Shown here piece by piece: positions 25,457-33,399 of a stretch of 34,824 nt of DNA. Below the pieces are notes generated by a model that worked only from the letters and a program-made list of their open reading frames with translations, searched no databases and was not told where the DNA came from. Origin of the DNA: Betaproteobacteria bacterium (GTDB lineage Bacteria > Pseudomonadota > Gammaproteobacteria > Burkholderiales > SG8-41); contig CANHZX010000007.1 of assembly GCA_947465215.1 (NCBI GenBank), positions 1 to 34,824 on the forward strand, written 5' to 3'. The position numbers were made by a program, and so were the translations under genes. How positions within the stretch are numbered: the first letter of the stretch is position 1; each line of letters starts with the position of its first letter.

Positions 25457-26431
25457 TCAGTTCATCTGCAACCCGGCATCCTTGACCAGTTTGCGCCACT
25501 TGATGATTTCGGAGCTGATATGCGCCTTGAACTGCGCCGGCGTGCTGGTCAGCGGCGTTGAGCCGTCCGCCGCCAGCCGTTCCACCACGTCCGGCGAATT
25601 CACCGCGTCCTTCAGCATTGCCGACAGCTTGTTGACGATGGGCATCGGCACCTTGCCCGACGTGACCACGCCGTACCACTGATTGGCCTCGAATCCCGGC
25701 ACACCGGCCTCAGCAATCGTCGGAATGTCAGGGATCGCCGGCGAACGTTTGCCCGCGGTGATGCCAAGAATACGGATTTTTCCGGAAGACATATGCGGCC
25801 GCGCGCTGAGCAGAGTGGTGAAACTCATCTGAACTTCGCCCGCCATCACCGCCGCCAGAGAAGCCGCGCCGCCTTTATAAGGCACATGCGTGAATTTAAC
25901 GCCGGCCTGATAGGCCAGCATCTCGCCGGCAAAATGCTGCAAGGCGCCGGTCCCCGAAGAACCCTGATTGACCTTACCGGGATTCGCTTTGGCGTAGGCG
26001 ATCAGTTCCTTGACCGTTTTCGCGGGAAAGGACGGATGCACGGTCAGCACGTAAAATAGCGTCGAGACCTGCGACACCGCATGCAGATCCTTCTCCAGGT
26101 CATAGGACAGTTTGTCATTGGTCGCCGACAGCACGGTATGACCCGATGAAATCAGGCAGATGGTGTAACCGTCGGGATTGGCCTTGGCGGTGATTTCAGC
26201 ACCGATGGCCCCGGCGGCCCCCGCACGGTTGTCGGCGATGAACTGCTGGCCGTGGGTATCGGTCAGTTTTTTTGCTACGGTTCGCGTGGTCAAATCGGTG
26301 CCCGCACCCGGCACAAACGGAATGATGAAACGCACGGAACGGCGCGGGTAATCACCGGCGACATCCGCAGCCTGCACTGCAAATCCGGACTGTATTGCCA
26401 GCGTCGCCGCCAGCAGAATAGCTTTTTTCAT
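25457..26431 (-). CDS. Bug/TctC family tripartite tricarboxylate transporter substrate-binding protein
   Basis: Start ATG 26431, signal peptide MKKAILLAATLAIQSGFAVQA; YPRRSVRFIIPFVPGAGTDLTTRTVAKKL, FTHVPYKGGAASLAAVMAGEVQMSF. Confidence 0.95.
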   Translation of the reverse strand: MKKAILLAATLAIQSGFAVQAADVAGDYPRRSVRFIIPFVPGAGTDLTTRTVAKKLTDTHGQQFIADNRAGAAGAIGAEITAKANPDGYTICLISSGHTVLSATNDKLSYDLEKDLHAVSQVSTLFYVLTVHPSFPAKTVKELIAYAKANPGKVNQGSSGTGALQHFAGEMLAYQAGVKFTHVPYKGGAASLAAVMAGEVQMSFTTLLSARPHMSSGKIRILGITAGKRSPAIPDIPTIAEAGVPGFEANQWYGVVTSGKVPMPIVNKLSAMLKDAVNSPDVVERLAADGSTPLTSTPAQFKAHISSEIIKWRKLVKDAGLQMN

Positions 26432-26648
26432 GTGCAACAAAACTCCCCTTACGGATAACAATGTGAAAACACTGCATTTTTTCCGAGCTTAACATGCGTG
26501 CCGCGAGCCGCCGCCAGGGTTCAGGAAACAAGCACTGGAAAATGCGGCAAACGCACATCGCCGCTTCTTGACAAAGCAGTCAGGCGGCGCAAAATCGCCG
26601 CATGTCGCCGGCCGTCCGGTCGCGGCTAATCTGGAGGAGACCAATAAT

Positions 26649-27254
26649 ATGAAACGCCTGTTCGCTCTGTTCTCGCTCGCTGTCGCACTGTTCATCACCG
26701 GTTGCGCCCATACGCCCTCCGCCGGCTGGGTCGCGCTGATCGAAGACGGAAAAGGTCTCGAAAACTTCAATCCCATCGGCGACGCCAACTGGCGCTCAGA
26801 AGGCAATCTGGTTGTGGCAGACAAAGGCAAAGGTGGTCATCTGGTGACCAAGCAGTCGTACAAGGATTTCCAGATCTATGCCGAATTCTGGGCGGATCAC
26901 ACGACCAACAGCGGCCTGTTCCTGCGCGCTGCCAACCCCAAGCAGATCGGCGCCGACAACTCCTATGAAGTGAATATTTTCGATCAGCGTCCCGGCCAGG
27001 AATACAGCACCGGCGCCATCGTCAATTTCGCCAGCGTCGGCAATCCGCCGCCCAAGGCCGGCGGCAAATGGAACACCTACGAAATCTATGCCAAAGGCGG
27101 CGAAGTCACCGTAGCCCTCAACGGCGTGGTCACTGTCAGCATGAACAACAGCCAGTTCAAGGAAGGCCCGTTCTCGCTGCAATACGCAATGGGCGCCAAC
27201 AACATTCCCGGCGGCGCCATCAAATGGCGCAAGGTGCTGGTGCGCCCGTTGTAA
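26649..27254 (+). CDS. DUF1080 (3-keto-disaccharide hydrolase) family lipoprotein
   Basis: Lipobox (FITGC) signal MKRLFALFSLAVALFITGC; EFWADHTTNSGLFLRA, GKWNTYEIYAKGGEVTVALNGVVTV, FSLQYAMGANNIPGGAIKWRKVLVRPL; RBS GGAGG upstream. Confidence 0.88.
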   Translation: MKRLFALFSLAVALFITGCAHTPSAGWVALIEDGKGLENFNPIGDANWRSEGNLVVADKGKGGHLVTKQSYKDFQIYAEFWADHTTNSGLFLRAANPKQIGADNSYEVNIFDQRPGQEYSTGAIVNFASVGNPPPKAGGKWNTYEIYAKGGEVTVALNGVVTVSMNNSQFKEGPFSLQYAMGANNIPGGAIKWRKVLVRPL

Positions 27255-27272
27255 GCGGCCCGCAGCCCCCCC

Positions 27273-27301
27273 AAAAAAGCCCGGTCATGCCGGGCTTTTT
27301 T
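27273..27301 (+). terminator. Intrinsic terminator after the DUF1080 gene
   Basis: AAAAAAGCCCGGTCATGCCGGGCTTTTTT: perfect GC-rich stem flanked by A and T tracts. Confidence 0.9.
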
Positions 27302-27360
27302 ACGCCCTGCGCCCGAAACGGTATCATCTCGCGTCCAAAGCCATCAGCCAAAGCCCAAAC

Positions 27361-28593
27361 ATGTCCAGCGTCAGCTATGAAAACGCCGCCACCGCGGCCC
27401 TGTCGTCTTCCGCACCACGCATTCTCCAGAACATGCTCGCACTCGATGATTTCGAGGACGCCGCCCGGCGCAGCATCCCGCGCCCAATCTTCGGCTACAT
27501 CAACGGCGGCGCAGAAACCAATGCCTCGCTGACCGACAACCGCGCAGTCTGGGACGAACTGCAGTTCATCCCCAAAACCCTGATCGACACCAGCGCGCGT
27601 TCGCTGAAGACCACGCTGATGGGCAAACAATACGATCTGCCCTTCGGCATTCCGCCGATGGGCGGCACCGGCATGGCCTGCGCCGACGGCGACGTTGCAC
27701 TCGCGCATGCCGCCGCCCGCGCCAACATTCCGATGGTGGTCAGCGGCGCCGCCCTCACGTCGCTGGAACGCGTCAAGCAGGAAGGCAAGACCGCCTGGTT
27801 CCAGGCCTACCTCCCGGGCGAAGACGACGTCATCCAGCAATTGGTCGAACGCGTCACCAAGGCCGGCTACGACACGCTGGTGCTGACCGTGGACGTTTCC
27901 GTGCTCGCCAACCGTGAAAACAATGTGCGTACCGGCTTCAGCACGCCGCTGCGGCCGTCACTGCGGCTGGCCTGGGATATGGGAATCCGCCCGCGCTGGG
28001 CGCTGTCGATGCTCAAACACACGCTAACCCACGGCATGCCGCATTTCGAAAATATGGGCCCGCGCGTGCCGATGATCTCCGCACTGAATCGTCAGGCCGG
28101 ACGCCGTGACCGGCTTTCCTGGCAGCATGTGGAGTTAATGCGCCGGCTATGGAAAGGCAAACTCGTACTCAAGGGTATCCTCGACCCGCAGGATGCCGCA
28201 CGCGCCCGCGACGCCGGCGTTGACGGCGTCATGGTTTCCAACCATGGCGGCCGCCAGCTTGACGGTGCAGTAAGCCCGTTGCGTGTGCTGCCTGCGGTCA
28301 AGGCAAATGCCGGCAATATGGCGGTGATGATGGACAGCGGTGTGCGCCGCGGCACCGATGTGCTGAAAGCCCTCGCGCTCGGCGCCGACTTTGTTTTTGT
28401 CGGCCGCCCATTCCTCTATGCGATTGCCGCGGGCGGAGAACACGGCGCGCAGCATGTCATCAACCTGCTGCGCAGCGAACTGATGACCGACATGGCGCTG
28501 GTCGGCGTGAACTCGCCGAAGGAAATGAAACCGGAGCTGCTGATGGACCGCCGCGCTTACGACTGGCAGAGCGCCGGCGTCCTGAAGAAATAA
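27361..28593 (+). CDS. FMN-dependent alpha-hydroxy-acid oxidase/dehydrogenase
   Basis: FGIPPMGGTGMACADGDVALAHAA, GVMVSNHGGRQLDGAVSPLRVLPAV, VMMDSGVRRGTDVLKALALGADFVFVGRPFLYA: FMN_dh active-site motifs. Confidence 0.95.
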   Translation: MSSVSYENAATAALSSSAPRILQNMLALDDFEDAARRSIPRPIFGYINGGAETNASLTDNRAVWDELQFIPKTLIDTSARSLKTTLMGKQYDLPFGIPPMGGTGMACADGDVALAHAAARANIPMVVSGAALTSLERVKQEGKTAWFQAYLPGEDDVIQQLVERVTKAGYDTLVLTVDVSVLANRENNVRTGFSTPLRPSLRLAWDMGIRPRWALSMLKHTLTHGMPHFENMGPRVPMISALNRQAGRRDRLSWQHVELMRRLWKGKLVLKGILDPQDAARARDAGVDGVMVSNHGGRQLDGAVSPLRVLPAVKANAGNMAVMMDSGVRRGTDVLKALALGADFVFVGRPFLYAIAAGGEHGAQHVINLLRSELMTDMALVGVNSPKEMKPELLMDRRAYDWQSAGVLKK

Positions 28594-28617
28594 GCGTTAC
28601 GGCACAAACCTGCGAAA

Positions 28618-29799
28618 TCAGATCGCGCCTTCATTGCGAAGTTGCGTGATCTTCGCAGCGTCATAACCCAGCGCGGACAGAATCGAATCCGTCTGCGCCC
28701 CCACCGCCGGCACCGGATCCATCCGCGCCTCAAAACCTTCGAAGGTCGCTGCCGGCAGCAATGCCGGGATCGGGCCCGCCGGGGTTTCGACTTCCCGCCA
28801 GCGATTCCGCGCCTGCAGCTGCGGGTGATCCCAGAGCTGGTCAGGCGTGTTGAGCCTTGAATTAGCAATGTCAGCCGTATCCAGCTTTGCAACCACCTCA
28901 TCGCTGGTCCACGCCGCAAAGGTGTTTTCGATCAGCGCCACCACTTCAGCCCGCGCGGCTGTGCGCTTGGTGTTGTTGTCATAACGCGGGTCCTTCGCCA
29001 GTTCCGACCGGCCCAGCACCTTGTCGCAGAAATTCGCCCACTCGCGTTCATTCTGGATGCCGAACAGCACGTCGCCATCTTTGGTTCTGAAACGACCGTA
29101 GGGCACGATGGTCGCGTGGTCCGGCCCGCTGCGCCGCGGCGCCTTGCCCGAGTAGTGGGTGTAATACAGCGGATGCCCCATCCACTCTGCCATGGTTTCG
29201 AACATGGTCAGATCGATGTGCGCGCCCTCGCCCGTACGCTCGCGCGTATAGAGCGCCGCAAGAATCGCGGCATAGGCATGCAGCCCGGTGCCGATGTCGG
29301 TGATGGAAATGCCGACCTTGGCCGGCGCCTCCGGCGTCCCGGTCAGCGACAGCACCCCCGCCTCGCCCTGAACCAGCAGGTCATAGGCTTTCTTTTTCGA
29401 ATAGGGTCCGGTCGTGCCGTAACCCGACACATCGCAGACGATCAGCTTCGGATGTTTGGCGCGCAACTCCGCAGCGCCCAACCCCAGCCGTTTCGCTGCA
29501 CCCGGCGCGAGGTTCTGGATGAATACATCGGCCTCATCGATCAGTTTTGCGAGGATGCTCTTTGCCTCGGGATGTTTGACGTCGAGCGTCAGGCTTTCCT
29601 TGGAACGGTTCAGCCAGACAAAATACGCCGACTGGCCTTTCACTGTCTGATCGTAATCCCGCGCAAAGTCACCAACCTTCGGTCGCTCGATCTTGATCAC
29701 CCGCGCGCCGAGGTCAGCAAGCTGGCGTGAGCAGAACGGCGCAGCGACCGCCTGCTCCAGCGCAACGACGGTAATTCCCGACAGCGGCAGCGCAGCCAT
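28618..29799 (-). CDS. CaiB/BaiF family III CoA-transferase
   Basis: ALPLSGITVVALEQAVAAPFCSRQLADLGARVIKIERPKVGDFARDY, FVWLNRSKESLTLDVKHPE, DLLVQGEAGVLSLTG. Confidence 0.96.
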   Translation of the reverse strand: MAALPLSGITVVALEQAVAAPFCSRQLADLGARVIKIERPKVGDFARDYDQTVKGQSAYFVWLNRSKESLTLDVKHPEAKSILAKLIDEADVFIQNLAPGAAKRLGLGAAELRAKHPKLIVCDVSGYGTTGPYSKKKAYDLLVQGEAGVLSLTGTPEAPAKVGISITDIGTGLHAYAAILAALYTRERTGEGAHIDLTMFETMAEWMGHPLYYTHYSGKAPRRSGPDHATIVPYGRFRTKDGDVLFGIQNEREWANFCDKVLGRSELAKDPRYDNNTKRTAARAEVVALIENTFAAWTSDEVVAKLDTADIANSRLNTPDQLWDHPQLQARNRWREVETPAGPIPALLPAATFEGFEARMDPVPAVGAQTDSILSALGYDAAKITQLRNEGAI

Positions 29800-30965
29800 C
29801 AGAACGACCGCGGCATGCCCAGAATATGCTCGCCGACGTAGGAAAGAATCAGGTTGGTCGAGATCGGCGCCACCTGGTACAGCCGGGTTTCGCGGAACTT
29901 GCGCTCGACATCGTATTCAGCAGCAAAACCGAACCCGCCGTGGGTCTGCAGGCAGGCATTCGCCGCTTCCCATGATGCATCTGCCGCCAGCAGCTTGGCC
30001 ATATTGGCTTCTGCACCGCAGGGTTGTTTGGCGTCGAACAGCGCGGCGGCCTTGTAACGCATCAGGTTGGCGGCTTCAACGTTGACGAAGCTGCGCGCGA
30101 TCGGGAATTGCACGCCCTGGTTCTGGCCGATCGGGCGGTCGAACACGACACGGTCTTTCGCATATTTCGTCGCGCGCTCGACAAACCAGTAGCCGTCGCC
30201 GATACACTCGGCGGCGATCAGAATGCGCTCGGCATTGAGGCCGTCGAGGATGTATTTGAAACCCTTGCCCTCCTCGCCGATCAGGTTCTCCGCCGGGAGC
30301 TCCAGGTTGTCGATGAACAGCTGATTGGTTTCGTGATTCACCATATTGCGTATCGGCTTGACCTCGAGACCTTTGCCGATGGCTTCACGCAGGTCGACGA
30401 TGAAAATCGACATGCCCTCGGATTTTTTCTTGACCTGGTCGAGCGGCGTGGTGCGCGCCAGCAGGATCATCAGTTCGGAATGCTGGATGCGCGAGATCCA
30501 CACCTTCTGGCCGTTGACGACATATTTGTCGCCCTTTTTGACAGCAACGGTCTTGATCTTGGTGGTGTCGGTGCCGGCGGTCGGCTCGGTCACACCCATC
30601 GACTGCAACCGCAATTCGCCGGTGGCGATTTTCGGAAGGTACTGTTTTTTCTGTTCAGCAGAACCGTGGCGCAGCAGCGTGCCCATGTTGTACATCTGGC
30701 CATGGCAGGCGCCGGAGTTGCCGCCGCTGCGATTGATCTCTTCCATGATGATCGAGGCCTCGGTCAGGCTCAGGCCCGAGCCGCCGTATTCCTCAGGAAT
30801 CAGCGCCGACAACCAGCCAGCATCAGTCAGCGCTTTGACAAAGGCGTCGGGATAACCGCGCACATCATCAACCTGCTGCCAATAGGCGCTGTCGAACTGG
30901 CTGCACACGGCACGCACACCTTCGCGAATTTCAGCGTGCAGGCTTTGATCAATTCCAATGCTCAT
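29799..30965 (-). CDS. Acyl-CoA dehydrogenase family protein
   Basis: LIPEEYGGSGLSLTEASIIMEEI, LQSMGVTEPTAGTDTTKIKTVAVKKGDKYVVNGQKVWISRIQHS, LQTHGGFGFAAEYDVERKFRETRLYQVAPISTNLI. Confidence 0.96.
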   Translation of the reverse strand: MSIGIDQSLHAEIREGVRAVCSQFDSAYWQQVDDVRGYPDAFVKALTDAGWLSALIPEEYGGSGLSLTEASIIMEEINRSGGNSGACHGQMYNMGTLLRHGSAEQKKQYLPKIATGELRLQSMGVTEPTAGTDTTKIKTVAVKKGDKYVVNGQKVWISRIQHSELMILLARTTPLDQVKKKSEGMSIFIVDLREAIGKGLEVKPIRNMVNHETNQLFIDNLELPAENLIGEEGKGFKYILDGLNAERILIAAECIGDGYWFVERATKYAKDRVVFDRPIGQNQGVQFPIARSFVNVEAANLMRYKAAALFDAKQPCGAEANMAKLLAADASWEAANACLQTHGGFGFAAEYDVERKFRETRLYQVAPISTNLILSYVGEHILGMPRSF

Positions 30966-31119
30966 GGGAAGTTTTACCGGATATTAGGAAATTACAACCA
31001 ATATTATAAGCGAGCACCGGGCGGAACCCTGCCCGGTGATTCACCGGAACAGCTTCCGTCCCGGACCGGAGGATGCCTTAGAATTGCCCCTTCATTGACG
31101 TTTCCGGAGGAGAACAACA

Positions 31120-32229
31120 ATGCTGACACGCCGCATCACCATCGGGTCCCTGCTGATAGCCGCCATCGCCGGCTGCGCCGCACCGCAGGATGCAGTCAAA
31201 CAAGGCTATCTGTTTACCGGAGGCCAGTATGTCGATACCAAAGCCGGACAGATCATGGCCGGCCAGATGTATGCCGAATACCGCATCCCCGCCAAAGTCA
31301 CCAAGCCTTATCCGATCGTGATGATTCACGGTGCGGCGCAGACCGGCACCAACTTCACCGGAACCCCGGACGGCCGCAAAGGCTGGGCGGATTATTTTGT
31401 GGAACAGGGTTATGCCGTTTATGTGGTCGATCAGCCCGCGCGCGGACGCTCCGCCGACGCCGGCAATGTCGGCGAAATCTCCCGTTTCCCGGCGGACGTG
31501 ATCGAGAAGCGATTCACCGCCGCCGCGAAATTCAAGCTGTGGCCCAAAGCGGAGCTGCATACCCAATTCCCCGGTGAAGGCCCGAACAAGGGACTGCGCG
31601 GTGATCCGGTGTTCGACCAGTTCTACGCTTCCCAGGTGCAACTGCTGCGCCCCAACAGCATCAGCGAAAAACTGGTGCGTGACGCCGGCGCCGCGCTGCT
31701 CGACAAAATCGGCCCCGCAATCATTCTCACCCATTCACAATCCGGCCCCTTCGGCTGGGTGATGGCGGATGCGCGCCCCAATCTGGTGAAAGGCATCGTT
31801 GCTGCGGAACCGTCAGGCCCGCCCTTCCGCGAAGCGGTATTCGGCACCGCTGCCGCACGCCACTGGGGCGTCACCGAAACGCCGATGGCCTACACGCCGG
31901 CCGTCACCGATCCGGCCCAGCTGAGCAAGGCCGAAGAAGCAGCCGCTGACGGTCCGCAACTGGTGAAGTGTATGCTGCAGGCCGAACCCGCGCGCAAATT
32001 GACCAATCTGCAGAACGTCCCGGTGCTGGTCTTCGCGGCGGAAGCCTCCTATCACGCCATCTACGACCACTGCACCGCGAAATATCTGAAACAGGCCGGC
32101 GTTAAAACCGATTTTGTCCGCCTTGAAGATGTCGGCATCAAGGGCAACGGCCATATGGTAATGATCGAAAAGAACAACATCGACATCGCTGCGATGATCG
32201 CTGGCTGGCTCAACAAAAACGTACGCTGA
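31120..32229 (+). CDS. Alpha/beta hydrolase, probable lipoprotein esterase
   Basis: Lipobox-type signal MLTRRITIGSLLIAAIAGC; IVMIHGAAQTGTNFTGTPDGRKGWADYFVEQGYAVYVVDQPARGRS, nucleophile region LTHSQSG, GNGHMVMIEKN. Confidence 0.88.
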   Translation: MLTRRITIGSLLIAAIAGCAAPQDAVKQGYLFTGGQYVDTKAGQIMAGQMYAEYRIPAKVTKPYPIVMIHGAAQTGTNFTGTPDGRKGWADYFVEQGYAVYVVDQPARGRSADAGNVGEISRFPADVIEKRFTAAAKFKLWPKAELHTQFPGEGPNKGLRGDPVFDQFYASQVQLLRPNSISEKLVRDAGAALLDKIGPAIILTHSQSGPFGWVMADARPNLVKGIVAAEPSGPPFREAVFGTAAARHWGVTETPMAYTPAVTDPAQLSKAEEAAADGPQLVKCMLQAEPARKLTNLQNVPVLVFAAEASYHAIYDHCTAKYLKQAGVKTDFVRLEDVGIKGNGHMVMIEKNNIDIAAMIAGWLNKNVR

Positions 32230-32243
32230 ACGGACACAAATTG

Positions 32244-32780
32244 ATGACGACCGACCAGCAAACCCGCGCCACCGTATGGCCGGACCAGATCTATGAAGTG
32301 CTCAAGGATGCGGGCGTCACCCAAGTCGCCTATGTACCGGACGCCGGCCACGCCAAGCTGATCAACCGCTGCCATGCCGACAAGGCCATGCACGCGGTAT
32401 CGCTGACCACCGAGGAAGAAGGCGTCGCCATGCTCGCTGGCGCCTGGATGGGCGGCGCCAAGGGCGTGCTGCTGATGCAGTCCAGCGGCGTCGGCAATTG
32501 CATCAACATGCTGTCGATCTATGAAGAATGCCGGCTGCCGCTGCTGATGATCGTGACCATGCGCGGCGTCTGGGGAGAATTCAATCCCTGGCAGGTGGCG
32601 ATGGGCGGCAGCACTGCCGCAGCGCTGGAGAATGCCGGCGTCATCGTGCATTCGGTGGATCGCGCTGAAGACGTCAAAGAGACTGTCCATGCCTGCACCG
32701 CCCTCGCCTTCAATACCCAACGGCCGGTCGCGGTGCTGATCCAGCAGCGCGTCATCGGATTCAAGAACTGGAGCAAATGA
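32244..32780 (+). CDS. Thiamine pyrophosphate-binding decarboxylase N-terminal subunit (ComD-like)
   Basis: 179 aa; TTEEEGVAMLAGAWMGGAKGVLLMQSSGVGNCINMLSIYEECRLPLLMIVTMRG, TPP enzyme N-terminal (PYR) domain with catalytic Glu. Confidence 0.85.
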   Translation: MTTDQQTRATVWPDQIYEVLKDAGVTQVAYVPDAGHAKLINRCHADKAMHAVSLTTEEEGVAMLAGAWMGGAKGVLLMQSSGVGNCINMLSIYEECRLPLLMIVTMRGVWGEFNPWQVAMGGSTAAALENAGVIVHSVDRAEDVKETVHACTALAFNTQRPVAVLIQQRVIGFKNWSK

Positions 32781-32781
32781 C

Positions 32782-33381
32782 ATGGCCGCGAAAAAACCTT
32801 CAGGACTCGACCGCCGCAAAGTCGTTGCCGCCCTGCTCGCCGACCGCGGCGATGCGCTGGTCGTTACCGGCCTCGGCTCACCGACCTATGACACGTTCGC
32901 GGCCGGGGACCACGATCTCAATTTCTATCTCTGGGGCGGCATGGGCGGCGCGGCAATGGCCGGACTTGGCCTCGCGCTGGCACAACCCAAGCGCCGCGTG
33001 CTGGTGATCACCGGGGACGGAGAAATGCTGATGGGTCTCGGCGCGCTGGCCACAATTGCCTGTGAAGCACCGAAGAATCTCGCGATCGCCGTGATCGACA
33101 ACGGCCACTACGGCGAGACCGGCATGCAGCGCGCACACACCGCACGCGGCGTTGACCTCGCCGGCATCGCCAAGGCATCGGGCTTCAAATCAGCAGCCAC
33201 CCTGCAGTCGATGGCCTCGCTGCAGAGTTGGCTGCCGGAATGGAATAAAAAAGCCGGTCCGGTATTCGCCGATATCAAGGTCTCCGCCGAACCTGCACCA
33301 ATGCGCCTGCCGCTGCGTGATGGCACAGCGATCAAATACCGTTTCCGCACCGCACTGCTCGGCGCAGATGCACAGAAATAA
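32782..33381 (+). CDS. Thiamine pyrophosphate-binding decarboxylase C-terminal subunit (ComE-like)
   Basis: LWGGMGGAAMAGLGLALAQPKRRVLVITGDGEMLMGLGALATIACEAPKNLAIAVIDNGHYGETG: TPP-binding GDGx(n)N motif. Confidence 0.88.
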   Translation: MAAKKPSGLDRRKVVAALLADRGDALVVTGLGSPTYDTFAAGDHDLNFYLWGGMGGAAMAGLGLALAQPKRRVLVITGDGEMLMGLGALATIACEAPKNLAIAVIDNGHYGETGMQRAHTARGVDLAGIAKASGFKSAATLQSMASLQSWLPEWNKKAGPVFADIKVSAEPAPMRLPLRDGTAIKYRFRTALLGADAQK

Positions 33382-33399
33382 TAAATAAAACAACTACTT

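Noticed and set aside
30024-31577. 517-aa plus-strand ORF spanning the acyl-CoA dehydrogenase, the intergenic region and part of the esterase gene
   Set aside because: Covers two well-supported genes in the wrong frame or strand; no domain-like sequence.
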